Positions 1-15,069 of a stretch of DNA of 64,000 nucleotides are shown here, piece after piece. Source of the stretch: Buchnera aphidicola (Macrosiphoniella sanborni) (GTDB lineage Bacteria > Pseudomonadota > Gammaproteobacteria > Enterobacterales > Enterobacteriaceae); NCBI RefSeq assembly GCF_005080885.1, contig NZ_CP034864.1, positions 1 to 64,000 of the forward strand, given 5' to 3'. Under the pieces are notes generated by a model. That model did not search any database, was not told where the DNA came from, and saw only the letters and a program-made list of their open reading frames with translations. Each line of letters begins with the position of its first letter. Positions within the stretch are counted from its first letter, which is position 1. The position numbers and the translations under genes were made by a program.

Positions 1-207
1 TTTTACTTTTACTAATAATAATAAATAATATTATTATTATTTTTTTTTATTTTTTTTAAAACATAAACATAAAAGAATAAAAGATATAAAAAGAATCTAA
101 AAGAAAAAAATATCTTTCTTTTAAAACTTTATATTTAATATTAACATGTGTTATCTTGAATTAAATATTATTATATTTAGTATCAATGTTTTTAAAGGTT
201 TTTGTAT
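1..207. other. AT-rich region upstream of mnmG
   Basis: This stretch before mnmG is almost pure A/T. In E. coli the replication origin lies next to mnmG, so I looked for DnaA boxes (TTATNCACA) and GATC-rich 13-mers and saw none. One perfect 8-bp inverted repeat, AAAAGAAA and TTTCTTTT with an 8-nt loop, lies at 99-122, with no U tract after it on the plus strand. An AAAGG at about 194-198 is the probable mnmG ribosome binding site. Any origin here would have to be non-canonical, or lie outside the window. Confidence 0.4.
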
Positions 208-2088
208 ATGGTGTATTTAAGAAATTTTGATGTTATTGTTATTGGTGCAGGACATGCTGGGACTGAAGCAGCTATGGCTTCGTCTAGAATGGGATGTCAA
301 ACATTACTATTAACTCAAAAAATTACAGATTTAGGAGTTCTTTCGTGTAATCCTGCTATTGGAGGTATCGGGAAAAGTCATTTAGTAAAAGAAATAGATG
401 CATTAGGTGGTATCATGGCAACAGTGATTGATTATTCAGGAATTCAATTTAGAATTTTAAATTCTAAAAAAGGTCCTGCTGTAAGATCTACTAGGGCTCA
501 AGCAGATAGATTGCTTTATCATCAGACTCTAAAAACTATTTTAGAAAAACAAGATAATTTATTAATTTTAGAAGCGGAAGTAAAAGATTTAATTATTAAA
601 AATTATACAGTTCTTGGTGTTTTATTAGAAAATGGGATGAATATTTATTCAAGATCAGTTATATTAGCAGCAGGTACTTTTTTAGGTGGAAAAATACATA
701 TAGGATTAAATAGTTATTCAGCTGGGAGAATAGGTGGTAAAGCTTCTGTTGATTTATCTTTGCGTTTAAGAGAATTGTCTTTGAGAGTTAATAGATTGAA
801 AACAGGAACACCACCTCGTATTGATATTAATACTATTAATTTTCATGGTTTATTTATTCAAAATAGTGATGTTCCTATTCCTGTTTTTTCATTTATAGGA
901 GATGTTTCGAATCATCCTAAACAAATCCCATGTTATTTAACGCATACTAATGAAAAGACGCATGAAATAATACGTCAAAATTTGTGTTATAGTCCAATTT
1001 ATAAGGGTATAATCAAAGGTATAGGACCAAGATATTGTCCTTCTATTGAAGATAAAATTATACGTTTTCCTGAAAAAAAATCTCATCAAATATTTTTAGA
1101 ACCTGAAGGGTTATCGAGTATTAAAATATATCCTAACGGTATTTCAACAAGTCTTCCGTTAGAAGTGCAAGAAAAAATATTACGTTCAATAAAAGGTTTG
1201 GAAAAATCTAAAATTATTGCTCCTGGATATGCTGTTGAATATGATTTTTTTGATCCTAAAGATTTAAAATTGACTTTAGAAAGTAAATTAATTAAAAGAT
1301 TATTTTTTGCAGGTCAAATTAATGGAACTACAGGTTATGAAGAAGCAGCAGCACAAGGATTGTTAGCAGGATTAAATGCAGGTTTACATGCAAAAAATCT
1401 TGAAAATTGGTTTCCTAAACGTCATGAAGCATATTTAGGTGTTTTAATAGATGATCTGACTACACAGGGAACAAAAGAACCATATCGAATGTTTACTTCA
1501 CGTGCAGAATATCGCTTGATATTGAGAGAAGATAATGCAGATTTACGTTTAACTGAAATTGGTCGTAAATTTGGTTTAGTAAATGATTTAAGATGGATAC
1601 GTTATCATGAAAAGTTATCAAATATTCAACAAGAAATGAATCGTTTAAAGAAAATTAAAATCCATCCTATGTCATCTAATGCAAATACTTTAAATAAAGT
1701 ATATAATATTAATATAATTCAAAAGAAAAGCATAATTGATTTGCTAAAACGACCAGATATTCAGTATAAAAAATTACAGTTTTTGGGTATTTTAAAAAAT
1801 GGAATTGTTGATTTACAAGCAATTGAACAAATAGAAAATGAAATTAAATATCATGGTTATATTAAAAGACAATTAGAAGAAATTAATAGACAAAAAAAAA
1901 ATGAAAATACTTTTTTATCACCTAATTGTGATTATTATAAAATAAAAGGTTTATCTTCTGAAGTAGCTCAAAAATTAAATGATTATAAACCTATTTCTAT
2001 TGGTCAAGCATCACGTATTTCTGGTATTACACCAGCTGCTATTTCAATTTTATTAATACATTTAAAAAAACAGTCGTATTTACAATAA
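208..2088 (+). CDS. mnmG: tRNA uridine-5-carboxymethylaminomethyl modification enzyme MnmG (GidA)
   Basis: MnmG is the FAD-dependent partner of MnmE. Together they install the cmnm5 group on the wobble uridine of several tRNAs. The N-terminal FAD fold is visible as GAGHAG at residues 13-18, followed by the family blocks [21 protein letters not shown] and [16 protein letters not shown], and the C-terminal [15 protein letters not shown] helix that contacts MnmE. I start at ATG 208, not the in-frame TTG at 202, because it lies about nine bases after AAAGG and gives eight residues before the conserved Phe-Asp, as in E. coli. The protein is then 626 residues, against about 629 in E. coli. Its partner mnmE is also in this window. 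rsmG and atpI, which separate mnmG from atpB in E. coli, are missing. Confidence 0.96.
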   Translation: MVYLRNFDVIVIGAGHAGTEAAMASSRMGCQTLLLTQKITDLGVLSCNPAIGGIGKSHLVKEIDALGGIMATVIDYSGIQFRILNSKKGPAVRSTRAQADRLLYHQTLKTILEKQDNLLILEAEVKDLIIKNYTVLGVLLENGMNIYSRSVILAAGTFLGGKIHIGLNSYSAGRIGGKASVDLSLRLRELSLRVNRLKTGTPPRIDINTINFHGLFIQNSDVPIPVFSFIGDVSNHPKQIPCYLTHTNEKTHEIIRQNLCYSPIYKGIIKGIGPRYCPSIEDKIIRFPEKKSHQIFLEPEGLSSIKIYPNGISTSLPLEVQEKILRSIKGLEKSKIIAPGYAVEYDFFDPKDLKLTLESKLIKRLFFAGQINGTTGYEEAAAQGLLAGLNAGLHAKNLENWFPKRHEAYLGVLIDDLTTQGTKEPYRMFTSRAEYRLILREDNADLRLTEIGRKFGLVNDLRWIRYHEKLSNIQQEMNRLKKIKIHPMSSNANTLNKVYNINIIQKKSIIDLLKRPDIQYKKLQFLGILKNGIVDLQAIEQIENEIKYHGYIKRQLEEINRQKKNENTFLSPNCDYYKIKGLSSEVAQKLNDYKPISIGQASRISGITPAAISILLIHLKKQSYLQ

Positions 2089-2172
2089 TTATCAAATGTT
2101 ATGTTCAATTTAATTGTATGAAATAATTATTATATCTATCAAAATAGTTTTGAATATTTACTCAATGTTAAA

Positions 2173-2201
2173 TATTTACTGAATTTTTTTTGTTGTATAA
2201 T
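2173..2201 (+). promoter_or_regulatory. Candidate sigma-70 promoter for the atp operon
   Basis: A perfect TATAAT lies at 2196-2201, about 90 bases before the atpB start. The -35 is weak: TATTTA at a 17-bp spacer or TTTACT at 15 bp. In such AT-rich DNA a perfect -10 can arise by chance. The position after mnmG and before the eight-gene operon is what supports the call. Confidence 0.35.
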
Positions 2202-2238
2202 CATTTAAAAATTATATTATATGTTTAAAAAGATATAT

Positions 2239-3113
<875 letters not shown>

Positions 3114-3140
3114 AATTGATTATGATTATGATTTTGTTAA

Positions 3141-3395
<255 letters not shown>

Positions 3396-3430
3396 TTTTA
3401 TTATTTTTTATAGAAATTAATGTATAATTA

Positions 3431-3478
3431 TTTTTTTTTTTTTTGTATTTTTAGAATACTATTTTTTTTAGAATACTA
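3431..3478 (+). repeat. T14 tract and 14-bp direct repeat in the atpE-atpF spacer
   Basis: A run of fourteen T at 3431-3444 is followed by two exact copies of TTTTTAGAATACTA, at 3448-3461 and 3465-3478, spaced 17 bp apart. The region is non-coding and lies inside the operon, just upstream of a perfect hairpin. Confidence 0.8.
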
Positions 3479-3486
3479 ACTATAAG

Positions 3487-3517
3487 ATCTTTACGTTTTT
3501 TTAGATAACGTAAAGAT
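3487..3517 (+). terminator. Hairpin between atpE and atpF
   Basis: ATCTTTACG (3487-3495) pairs perfectly with CGTAAAGAT (3509-3517) across a 13-nt loop. The following TTAATTTTTA is T-rich but not a clean U tract. It could be a partial terminator or an RNA-stabilising or processing stem that lowers expression of genes after atpE. That role is inferred. Confidence 0.5.
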
Positions 3518-3571
3518 TAATTTTTACTTATTATTATTATTTTAAATTTATATTTTTTAAGGTGTATTACT

Positions 3572-4057
3572 GTGAATCTTAATGCGACAATTATTGGACA
3601 AGCAATTTCATTTTTTATTTTTGTTTGGTTTTGTATGAAATATGTTTGGCCGCCTATTATTTTAGCAATTGAGACTAGACAAAAAGAAGTTAAAGAATCT
3701 TTAATAAATGCTCAAAAAGCTAAAGATGAATTATATGTTGTTCAAAAAAAAATAGAACAAAATATTTTAGAATCTAAAAAGAAAGCATCGAATATTTTAA
3801 ATGAAGCTAATAAGCAAAAAGTATTAATTTTAGATGAAGCACGTAAAAATGCTTTATTAGAGAGTAAAAAAGTTATTCTTAATACGCAATCAGAAATAGA
3901 TGTATGTATTATGGAAGTACGCAAAAATTTACATAAAGAGATAATAGATTTGTCAATTTTAATTGCAGAAAAAATTATTAAAAAAAATATTTCTAAAAAC
4001 GATAATCAAGATTTTTTAGCTGAATTAGTTACTTCTTTAACTAAGGTAAAAAATTAA
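3572..4057 (+). CDS. atpF: F0F1 ATP synthase subunit b
   Basis: Subunit b is the peripheral stalk that stops the alpha3-beta3 head from rotating. The 161-residue product has one N-terminal membrane helix (about residues 4-27, followed by KYVWPP) and then a long charged helical region for dimerisation and delta binding. It starts with GTG at 3572 after a TAAGG motif. The first residues, MNLNATIIGQAI, match E. coli AtpF, which also uses GTG. The last base of its stop codon is the first base of the atpH start, so the two are probably translationally coupled. Confidence 0.95.
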   Translation: MNLNATIIGQAISFFIFVWFCMKYVWPPIILAIETRQKEVKESLINAQKAKDELYVVQKKIEQNILESKKKASNILNEANKQKVLILDEARKNALLESKKVILNTQSEIDVCIMEVRKNLHKEIIDLSILIAEKIIKKNISKNDNQDFLAELVTSLTKVKN

Positions 4058-4590
4058 TGTCAGTGTTTGATACTATTGCAAGACCTTATGCTCAAGCTAT
4101 TTTTGAAATAGCTATGGAACAGAATAATATTGAAGAATGGAAGAAGATTTTAATTTTTATTAATAAAATTGCTTCTTGTAAAAAAATTAAAAATTTTTTA
4201 TCAGGTGCTCTTGCTCCAAAGTATTTATCATTAATATTTATTACAATTAGTGAAGATATTGTTCATGAAAATGCAAAAAATTTTATTAAGTTATTAGCTG
4301 AAAATCAACGTTTTCAAATATTAAATAATATATTAGAAAAATTTTCAAGGTTAGAAACACAATATAAAAATATTTTAATAATTGAAGTGAGTACAGCATG
4401 TTCCTTACAAGAACAAGATGTTATAAAAATTAAAAAAATATTAGAACAGTACTTTTCAAAAAAGGTTAAGCTAGTGTGTAGAGTTGATCCTCGTATACTT
4501 GGTGGTATAATTATTAAAAAAGATGATATTATTTTTGATTTTTCTATTGTAAATCATCTTAAGCAATTATCTTCAGATTTATATTCGTAA
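4057..4590 (+). CDS. atpH: F1 ATP synthase subunit delta
   Basis: Delta joins the b-subunit stalk to the top of the F1 head. The 177-residue product matches the E. coli length and keeps the N-terminal ARPYAQAIFEIA block and a C-terminal DPRILGGIIIKKDD block typical of OSCP/delta. Sequence between these is heavily lysine- and isoleucine-substituted, as usual in AT-biased genomes. Its start overlaps the atpF stop by one base, and atpA follows after 11 bases. Confidence 0.94.
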   Translation: MSVFDTIARPYAQAIFEIAMEQNNIEEWKKILIFINKIASCKKIKNFLSGALAPKYLSLIFITISEDIVHENAKNFIKLLAENQRFQILNNILEKFSRLETQYKNILIIEVSTACSLQEQDVIKIKKILEQYFSKKVKLVCRVDPRILGGIIIKKDDIIFDFSIVNHLKQLSSDLYS

Positions 4591-4601
4591 GAGAATGATA
4601 T

Positions 4602-6143
4602 ATGAGATTAAATTCTATAGAAATTAGTAAATTGATTAAAGAAAGAATAGCGCAATTTGAAGTTTTTAATCAATCATATAATGAAGGTACTATTATTTCT
4701 GTAAGTGATGGTATTATAAGAATCAATGGTCTTTCTAATGTAATGTTAGGGGAAATGATTTTATTACCTAATAATGAATATGCAATTGCTTTAAATATAG
4801 AACGAGATACTGTTGGAGCAGTAGTGATGGGTTCTTATATTCATATTACGGAAGGAATGCAAGTTCAGTGTACAGGTAAAATTTTAGAAATTCCAGTTGG
4901 AACGAATTTCTTAGGGCGAGTTGTAAACGCATTAGGTGCTCCTATTGATGGAAAAAGTTCCGTTAAAAATGATGGTTATTTTCCAGTAGAAAGAGATGCA
5001 CCTGGAGTAATTGATCGACAATCTATTGATCAACCAATACAGACAGGTTATAAAGTAATTGATTCTATGATTCCTATTGGACGAGGACAACGTGAATTAA
5101 TTATTGGAGATAGACAAACAGGGAAAACATCACTTGCAATAGACACAATTATTAATCAGAAAAAATCTGGTATTAAATGTATTTATGTTGCTATTGGACA
5201 AAAACTATCCACAACTATAGATGTTGTTAAAAAATTAGAAGAAAATAATGCTTTATTTAATACTATTGTAGTCGTTGCTTCAGCATCAGAAGCTGCATCT
5301 TTGCAATATTTATCACCATATTCTGGTTGTGCAATGGCAGAATATTTTAGAGATCAAGGACAAGATGTTTTAATTGTTTATGATGATCTCTCAAAACACG
5401 CCATTGCATATCGTCAAATTTCTTTGTTATTACGCAGACCACCTGGTAGAGAAGCATTTCCTGGAGATATATTCTATTTGCATTCTCGTTTATTAGAAAG
5501 AGCATCTCGTGTCTCTTTAAAATATATAGAAAATCTTAATAAAAATAAAGTTTTAAAAAATACTACAGGTTCGATTACAGCTTTACCAATTATTGAAACA
5601 CAATCTGGAGATGTTTCTGCATTTGTTCCTACAAATGTTATTTCTATTACAGATGGTCAGATCTTTTTAGAAGCTAGTTTATTTAATTCTGGTATTCGTC
5701 CTGCTGTAAATCCTGGTATATCTGTATCCCGAGTAGGTAGTGCTGCACAAAGTATAATAGTTAAAAAATTATCTTCTGGTATTCGTACAGCATTAGCTCA
5801 ATATCATGAATTAGCAGCATTTTCTCAATTTGCTTCTGATTTAGACGAAACAACAAGAAAACAATTACATCATGGAGAGAAGATTACTGAATTATTAAAG
5901 CAAAAACAATATTCACCTTTATCTATTTCTGAACAAAGTTTGATACTTTTTATGATTGAAAATCATTTTTTAGATGATGTTCCATTAGCTGAAATAATAA
6001 GATTTGAAAAAGAAATTTTAGTTTATGCCAATCATTATTTTTTTAAATTTATGGAAAAAATAAATATAGAGGGTACTTTTGATCTTTCTATAGCAGAGCA
6101 GTTTAGAAAAATAATTACTGATTTTAAAAAAAATCAATTTTAA
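4602..6143 (+). CDS. atpA: F1 ATP synthase subunit alpha
   Basis: Alpha is the non-catalytic nucleotide-binding subunit of F1. The product is 513 residues, identical in length to E. coli. The P-loop GDRQTGKT is at residues 169-176. The arginine-finger region [17 protein letters not shown] and the [18 protein letters not shown] block are intact. It starts [13 protein letters not shown], like E. coli MQLNSTEISELIK, and follows atpH closely in the operon. Confidence 0.98.
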   Translation: MRLNSIEISKLIKERIAQFEVFNQSYNEGTIISVSDGIIRINGLSNVMLGEMILLPNNEYAIALNIERDTVGAVVMGSYIHITEGMQVQCTGKILEIPVGTNFLGRVVNALGAPIDGKSSVKNDGYFPVERDAPGVIDRQSIDQPIQTGYKVIDSMIPIGRGQRELIIGDRQTGKTSLAIDTIINQKKSGIKCIYVAIGQKLSTTIDVVKKLEENNALFNTIVVVASASEAASLQYLSPYSGCAMAEYFRDQGQDVLIVYDDLSKHAIAYRQISLLLRRPPGREAFPGDIFYLHSRLLERASRVSLKYIENLNKNKVLKNTTGSITALPIIETQSGDVSAFVPTNVISITDGQIFLEASLFNSGIRPAVNPGISVSRVGSAAQSIIVKKLSSGIRTALAQYHELAAFSQFASDLDETTRKQLHHGEKITELLKQKQYSPLSISEQSLILFMIENHFLDDVPLAEIIRFEKEILVYANHYFFKFMEKINIEGTFDLSIAEQFRKIITDFKKNQF

Positions 6144-6166
6144 AAATAAGTAACGAAGAGAAAATA

Positions 6167-7045
6167 GTGGCCAGCAAAAAAGATATACACAATCAGATTA
6201 CTAGTGTTATTAATACTAAAAAAATTACAAAAGCTATGGAAATGGTTGCAGTTTCAAAAATGAGAAAAACTGAAGAAAGAATGAAATTTGGTCGACCATA
6301 TTCTGATACTATAAAAAAAGTGATTAATCATGTCTTAGAAGGAAATTTAGAATACAAACATATTTATTTAAAAGAGCGAGCAGTGAAACGTATTGGTGTA
6401 ATTATTATATCCTCTGATAGAGGATTATGTGGTAGTTTAAATACCAATCTTTTTAAACAAGTACTATTTACGATTCAGAAATTTGCTAAAATTAATGTTC
6501 CATGTAGTTTAATATTATTTGGTTTAAAAAGTTTATCAGTATTTAAATTATTCGGAAGCAATATTTTGGCAAAAATCACTAATTTAGGAGAAAATCCTGA
6601 TTTAAATGAAGTGTTTAATTCTGTCAAGATAATCTTGACAGAATATCAATCGGAACGAATTGATAAAATTTTTATTGCGTATAATCAATTTCATAATAAA
6701 CTGCTTCAATATCCAAAAGTTGTTCAATTACTTCCTGTTTCTAATATAAAAAAAAGCAAAAATATAAGTTATAAAAAAAATTGGGACTATTTATATGAAC
6801 CAGAATCTAAAATTATTTTAGATACTTTATTTAATCGATATATCGAATCTCAAGTATATCAAAGTATTTTAGAAAATATCGCGAGTGAACAAGCTGCACG
6901 TATGATTGCAATGAAAAAAGCTTCAGATAATAGTACTAATCGTATTAAAGAATTACAGTTAATTTATAATAAAGTACGTCAAGCTAATATTACTCAAGAA
7001 TTAACTGAAATTATTTCGGGTGCGTCTGCAATTGCAATTGATTAA
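6167..7045 (+). CDS. atpG: F1 ATP synthase subunit gamma
   Basis: Gamma is the rotating central shaft. The 292-residue product keeps both terminal helices: N-terminal ITKAMEMVAVSKMRK, and C-terminal QAARMIAMKKASDN with QANITQELTEIISGA. It starts with GTG at 6167 after a purine-rich GAAGAG, in the same place as the E. coli start. It sits in the conserved order between atpA and atpD. Confidence 0.96.
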   Translation: MASKKDIHNQITSVINTKKITKAMEMVAVSKMRKTEERMKFGRPYSDTIKKVINHVLEGNLEYKHIYLKERAVKRIGVIIISSDRGLCGSLNTNLFKQVLFTIQKFAKINVPCSLILFGLKSLSVFKLFGSNILAKITNLGENPDLNEVFNSVKIILTEYQSERIDKIFIAYNQFHNKLLQYPKVVQLLPVSNIKKSKNISYKKNWDYLYEPESKIILDTLFNRYIESQVYQSILENIASEQAARMIAMKKASDNSTNRIKELQLIYNKVRQANITQELTEIISGASAIAID

Positions 7046-8467
<1,422 letters not shown>

Positions 8468-8492
8468 TTTTTAAAATAACTAGGATATATAT

Positions 8493-8909
8493 ATGAGTTT
8501 TTATTTAGATGTTGTTAGTTTGAAAAAACGTATATTTTCTGGTTTTGTAAAAAAGATACGAGTGACTGGTAGTGAAGGAGAACTAGGTATTTATCCAGGA
8601 CATACACAATTATTAAGTATTATTAAACCTGGAATGATATATATTTTTCATCAAGAAGAAAAAAAAGAAGAATGTATTTATCTTTCAGGTGGAATACTAG
8701 AAATACAACCTTCTGTTGTATCTATTTTAGCTAATGTAGCTATTCGTGCTATTGATTTAGATCGCAATCGTATTTTAAAGACCAAAAAAAATGCTGAAGA
8801 AAATATAAAAAATGAAAGTATTAAAACGAAAAAGGATGAAATTTTATTAAAAATTTCTCAAGAAATTGCAAAATTACGTGTACTTGAAATGATGGATAAA
8901 TGCAGATGA
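8493..8909 (+). CDS. atpC: F1 ATP synthase subunit epsilon
   Basis: Epsilon links gamma to the c-ring and inhibits F1. The 138-residue product has the N-terminal beta-sandwich ([21 protein letters not shown]) and a lysine-rich C-terminal helical part. It is the last gene of the operon and faces gyrB tail to tail, with a GC-rich hairpin between them. Confidence 0.94.
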   Translation: MSFYLDVVSLKKRIFSGFVKKIRVTGSEGELGIYPGHTQLLSIIKPGMIYIFHQEEKKEECIYLSGGILEIQPSVVSILANVAIRAIDLDRNRILKTKKNAEENIKNESIKTKKDEILLKISQEIAKLRVLEMMDKCR

Positions 8910-8921
8910 AAATTAATTTTC

Positions 8922-8943
8922 GCGGCTGGTAATTTCCTGCCGC
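8922..8943. terminator. GC-rich hairpin between convergent atpC and gyrB
   Basis: GCGGC (8922-8926) pairs with GCCGC (8939-8943), and inner GG pairs with CC, with one T-T mismatch. Its GC content stands out in this DNA, and it lies in the 49-bp gap between convergent genes, so it probably served as a shared terminator. There is no clear U tract on either strand. Confidence 0.5.
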
Positions 8944-8958
8944 AAGTATTAGAAAAAA

Positions 8959-11385
<2,427 letters not shown>

Positions 11386-11451
11386 TTATAAAAAAGAAGA
11401 AATATTGAAATTATTTTTAATATTATATTAATAAAAATTTTAAAAAAATAT

Positions 11452-12555
11452 TTAGCGTTTTAATAACATTACAACATATTTAGTTGAAGTATCATTTTCC
11501 GCTTCAATTTGTATAGAATTATTAGAATGATTTAAGAATAAGAGAATATTTTCACTATTAATAGAATTTAATATATCTAATATATAATAAACATTAATTG
11601 ATATTTCTATTTCAGGGCCTATATAATTTATATTAAACATATCTTCTGCTGTTTCTTCTTCTTGATTATCAGATAATACTTTAAATTGACCGTTTCTAAT
11701 ATGAATTTCTACTCCACAAAATTTTTCATGTGATAGAATAGCAACACGTAATAATGATTGTTTTAATAATTTACAATTAAAAATAATACTATTATTTTTT
11801 TTTTGGAATAACACACTTTCATAATTAGGAAATGTTCCTTCAATCAGTTGAGCAGTAAAAATAAATTGTTCTATATATATTCTAATATGATTTTGACCAA
11901 TTAAAATTTTTATTTCTTTTTGAGGAGTATTTAATAATTTATATAATTCAGCAATTCCCTTTCTTGCAATTATAATTGAAAAAGAATTTATTTTTTTTTC
12001 TTTTAAAATAGTTTTTGAAATTCCCAAACGATATCCATCTGTAGCGACCATATTAAGTGCACAGTCTATTTTTTCTAATAACATACCATTTAAATAATAT
12101 CTTACATCTTGCTTGCCCATAGAAAAATGAGTTTTTTCTATCATATTTTTTAAAATGTTTGAATTTATAAAAAATTCTGAAATATAATGAAAATTATTAT
12201 GATTGGGAAAATGTTCAGATGATAGTGTTGTTAATATGTAGTTACTCTTACCAGAAATTATATGCATTTTGTTTCCCTTTAATTGCATCTTAATATCTGA
12301 AAGATTTAATGAATTACGACAAATATCTAAAAGTTTACGTCCAGAAATAGTAGTACTACCTGGAATATGGTCCGTCGATAATTCAATATTTGAAATTAAT
12401 TCAATTTCTAAATTTGTTGCTGTTAATGACAAAATTTTATTTTTTATAGAAATTAATATATTTTCTAATATAGGGAAAGAAGTATTTTTTGTGACAAATC
12501 TGTTTATTTTTTGTAAATTTTGAATTAAAATATTGTTTTTTATATTAAATTTCAT
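11452..12555 (-). CDS. dnaN: DNA polymerase III sliding clamp (beta)
   Basis: The beta clamp tethers the replicative polymerase to DNA. The 367-residue product equals the family length, with three repeated clamp domains and the C-terminal YVVMLLKR close to E. coli YVVMPMRL. A coding run of ten A (T at 11805-11814 on the plus strand) is in frame. It follows dnaA by only four bases, so the two are co-transcribed. Confidence 0.96.
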   Translation of the reverse strand: MKFNIKNNILIQNLQKINRFVTKNTSFPILENILISIKNKILSLTATNLEIELISNIELSTDHIPGSTTISGRKLLDICRNSLNLSDIKMQLKGNKMHIISGKSNYILTTLSSEHFPNHNNFHYISEFFINSNILKNMIEKTHFSMGKQDVRYYLNGMLLEKIDCALNMVATDGYRLGISKTILKEKKINSFSIIIARKGIAELYKLLNTPQKEIKILIGQNHIRIYIEQFIFTAQLIEGTFPNYESVLFQKKNNSIIFNCKLLKQSLLRVAILSHEKFCGVEIHIRNGQFKVLSDNQEEETAEDMFNINYIGPEIEISINVYYILDILNSINSENILLFLNHSNNSIQIEAENDTSTKYVVMLLKR

Positions 12556-12559
12556 ATGA

Positions 12560-13924
12560 TCACATTGAGAGAGTTTTAATTAAATTTAAAAAATCTTTTT
12601 TAATTTCATTATTTTCTTCTTGCAATTGTTTAATTTTACGACATGCATGTAATACTGTAGTATGATCTCTGCCACTAAAAGCGTCTCCAATTTCAGGTAA
12701 ACTATGTTTTGTGAATTTTTTAGCCATTGCCATAGCCATTTGTCTTGGACGTACAATTGATCGTGAACGTTTTCTAGATAACAAATCACTTACTTTAATT
12801 TTATAATATTCTGCAACTTTTTTTTGAATATTATCAATAGTAACAAGTTTTTTTTGGAGAGCAAGTATATCTTGTAGTGCCTCTCTGACAAAATCTACAG
12901 TAATAGTTTGATGAGTAAAACGAGAATTAATAATTACTCGATTTAGAGCACCTTCTAATTCACGTACATTAGAACTTAAATTTTGAGCAATAAAAAAAGC
13001 AACTTCATGAGATAAAATGATATTTTTTTCATCAGCTTTTTTGATGAGAATAGCTATTCTAGTATCTAATTCTGGTGGATCTATTGCAACAGTAAGACCC
13101 CAACTAAACCTTGATTTAAGACGATCTTCAACACCATTAATTTCTTTAGGATAACGATCAGAGGTTAAAATAATTTGTTGATTACCTTCTAGTAAAGCAT
13201 TAAATGTATGAAAAAATTCTTCTTGTGAATGTTCTTTATGTGCAAAAAACTGAATATCATCAATTAGTAAGACGTCAACAGAACGATAGTATAATTTAAA
13301 TTTTTCAATAGAATTATTTTTTAATGCTTTAACCATATCTTGCACAAAACGTTCAGAATTCATATAAATGATTTTAATATTATATTTATATGTTAAGATT
13401 TCATTTCCTATAGCATGAAGCAAGTGAGTTTTACCTAATCCTGTTGCACCATATAAAAATAATGGATTATAAGAATAACTCAGTTTTTTTGCTACTTGAA
13501 ATGCTGCAGATCGTGCAAGTTGATTAGATTTACCTTCTATAAAATTTTCAAAATTATGTTTTTTATTAATATTAGAATAATAAGAAATATTTTTAAATAA
13601 TGGTATTTTATTGTAGATAAGTTTTGTATTCTTATTATAAGAATTGTTTGAAACATTTTTTGTTAGATTTTTCTCTTTATAAATTTGATATATTTTAAAT
13701 TTAATTAATGGAGAATTAGTACCACAAAAATCTTGTAGTATTTTTTTTAAATGCATTAAATATTTATCTTGTACCCAGTCTAAAACAAATTCATTCGGAG
13801 CATATATTTCTAAAATATTATTGTTTATTTTGGCTTTCAGAGAGCGTATCCACATACTAAACTCTGTGGTGGGAAGCTCATCTTGCAACCGGTCAAGACA
13901 CTGTTTCCAAAGACAAAGTGACAC
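12560..13924 (-). CDS. dnaA: Chromosomal replication initiator DnaA
   Basis: DnaA melts the origin and loads the helicase. The 454-residue product starts with GTG at 13924 after GGGAG. The first residues (SLCLWKQC) match E. coli, which also starts with GTG. Domain III carries the Walker A motif GATGLGKT at residues 159-166 and the Walker B segment [10 protein letters not shown]. Domain IV keeps the DnaA signature [15 protein letters not shown]. Domain II is short and Asn/Lys-rich. Some Buchnera relatives and other endosymbionts lack dnaA, so the intact gene suggests DnaA-dependent initiation, even though I could not find clear DnaA boxes nearby. Confidence 0.97.
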   Translation of the reverse strand: MSLCLWKQCLDRLQDELPTTEFSMWIRSLKAKINNNILEIYAPNEFVLDWVQDKYLMHLKKILQDFCGTNSPLIKFKIYQIYKEKNLTKNVSNNSYNKNTKLIYNKIPLFKNISYYSNINKKHNFENFIEGKSNQLARSAAFQVAKKLSYSYNPLFLYGATGLGKTHLLHAIGNEILTYKYNIKIIYMNSERFVQDMVKALKNNSIEKFKLYYRSVDVLLIDDIQFFAHKEHSQEEFFHTFNALLEGNQQIILTSDRYPKEINGVEDRLKSRFSWGLTVAIDPPELDTRIAILIKKADEKNIILSHEVAFFIAQNLSSNVRELEGALNRVIINSRFTHQTITVDFVREALQDILALQKKLVTIDNIQKKVAEYYKIKVSDLLSRKRSRSIVRPRQMAMAMAKKFTKHSLPEIGDAFSGRDHTTVLHACRKIKQLQEENNEIKKDFLNLIKTLSM

Positions 13925-13996
13925 GGTAGACTCCCAGCGAACAAAATTAATAAAAATAAAATTTACAAAATGATTTTTTATATATATTTATTTTGA

Positions 13997-14023
13997 TTTA
14001 TATAATTTTATACAAAGTGTTAA
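13997..14023 (-). promoter_or_regulatory. Candidate dnaA promoter
   Basis: Reading the minus strand, TTAACA (14023-14018) is followed after 15 bp by TATAAA (14002-13997), each one mismatch from consensus. It would give a leader of about 65 bases before the GTG. The spacer is short and the background AT-rich, so this is tentative. Confidence 0.3.
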
Positions 14024-14304
14024 TATAAAATTATATTGTTTTATATTAAAAGTTATACAGTTTAAGATTGGTGAGTATAACGAAAAGGATATAATATATT
14101 TTTGAGATATTTTATTTATCTAAAGAAGTGATTTTAGATCTACTATTATTCTTATTAATAAAATTTTTGTTAATAAAAATACAGTCATCATAACAGAATA
14201 TAAAATTAAAAATATTTTTTTAGATCGGTTTTTTCTAAATAGATTATTATTATGAAATATTTTTATGAATATTTTTTATATTTTTGATTTATAAATAAAG
14301 TTCA

Positions 14305-14333
14305 TTGACTATATTATATAGAATAATTAATCT
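14305..14333 (+). promoter_or_regulatory. Candidate rpmH promoter
   Basis: TTGACT at 14305-14310 is a strong -35 match. At a 17-bp spacer the -10 is only TAATCT. It lies about 55 bases before rpmH, where a promoter is needed. Confidence 0.35.
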
Positions 14334-14388
14334 TAGTAAGATGCAATCTCATACATGATTTTTTATAAAATAGTTAGGTACAATTAAA

Positions 14389-14532
14389 ATGAAACGAACT
14401 TTTCAACCTTCAATATTAAAACGTAATCGTTCACACGGTTTTAGAATGCGTATGGCAACTAAAAATGGCCGTTATATTTTATCACGAAGACGTGCTAAGT
14501 TAAGAACACGTTTAACTGTTTCAAGTAAGTAA
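14389..14532 (+). CDS. rpmH: 50S ribosomal protein L34
   Basis: L34 is a small, very basic protein of the large ribosomal subunit. The 47-residue product starts [18 protein letters not shown] and ends with RTRLTVSSK, typical of L34 throughout bacteria. The start ATG follows AGTTAGG. It is the first gene of the rpmH-rnpA-yidC-mnmE group, divergent from dnaA, as in E. coli. Confidence 0.97.
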   Translation: MKRTFQPSILKRNRSHGFRMRMATKNGRYILSRRRAKLRTRLTVSSK

Positions 14533-14544
14533 CAGGTTGATATT

Positions 14545-14892
14545 ATGTTTAATTATTTTTTTCAAAAGAATAAACGATTATTGAGATCTATAAATTTTAA
14601 AGATGTTTTTAATAAGCCTTCTCACAAACAAAATACTTTAGAGGCAAGTATTTTAGGACGTTTTAATACTTTAGGATACCCCAGATTAGGTCTTAGTATA
14701 CCGAGAAAAAACATTAAATATGCTCATACACGAAATTCAATTAAGCGTTTAATTCGTGAAACTTTTCGTTTATTACAACATCAATTACTATCAATGGATT
14801 TTGTAGTTATTGCAAAAAAAAATATTATTTATTTAAATAATAAATGCATTATAGATATGTTAAATAATTTATGGTCACATTATTATAATTAA
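14545..14892 (+). CDS. rnpA: Ribonuclease P protein component
   Basis: RnpA assists the RNase P RNA in maturing tRNA 5' ends. The 115-residue product keeps the central RNR-type signature (TRNSIKRLIRETFR), GRFNTLGYPRLGLS and MDFVVIAKK, in line with the 119-residue E. coli protein. It starts 12 bases after rpmH. yidD, which lies between rnpA and yidC in E. coli, is absent. The 177 bases to yidC hold no gene I recognise. The RNA partner rnpB is not in this window. Confidence 0.95.
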   Translation: MFNYFFQKNKRLLRSINFKDVFNKPSHKQNTLEASILGRFNTLGYPRLGLSIPRKNIKYAHTRNSIKRLIRETFRLLQHQLLSMDFVVIAKKNIIYLNNKCIIDMLNNLWSHYYN

Positions 14893-15069
14893 TTTTATTA
14901 TTCATTTAATTTAAATTATCTGAAAATAATATAAATTTTTATTTTATTCTATGTTTATATATATTTTATAAATTTTTTAATCATGCAAAATTTATTAAAG
15001 TAATATTCTTTAAATCTAGGTAAAAAAATAATGTATCTTAAAAATTAAAGATAAAAGTGAATATTAATC

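Larger units (their letters stand above)
13925..14388. other. Divergent dnaA/rpmH intergenic region
   Basis: This 464-bp AT-rich spacer separates the divergent dnaA and rpmH operons and must hold both promoters. I see no ORF with family resemblance and no good DnaA box. The nearest is TTATACAGT at about 14053, with two mismatches to TTATNCACA. The first 25 bases next to dnaA are relatively GC-rich, including its GGGAG ribosome binding site. Confidence 0.5.

Noticed and set aside
12586..12789. Minus-strand 67-residue ORF inside dnaA
   Set aside because: It is an alternative frame of the dnaA domain IV coding region and has no independent start signal.
14050..14060. DnaA box TTATACAGT near dnaA
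   Set aside because: It has two mismatches to the consensus and stands alone, so it is not evidence for an origin.
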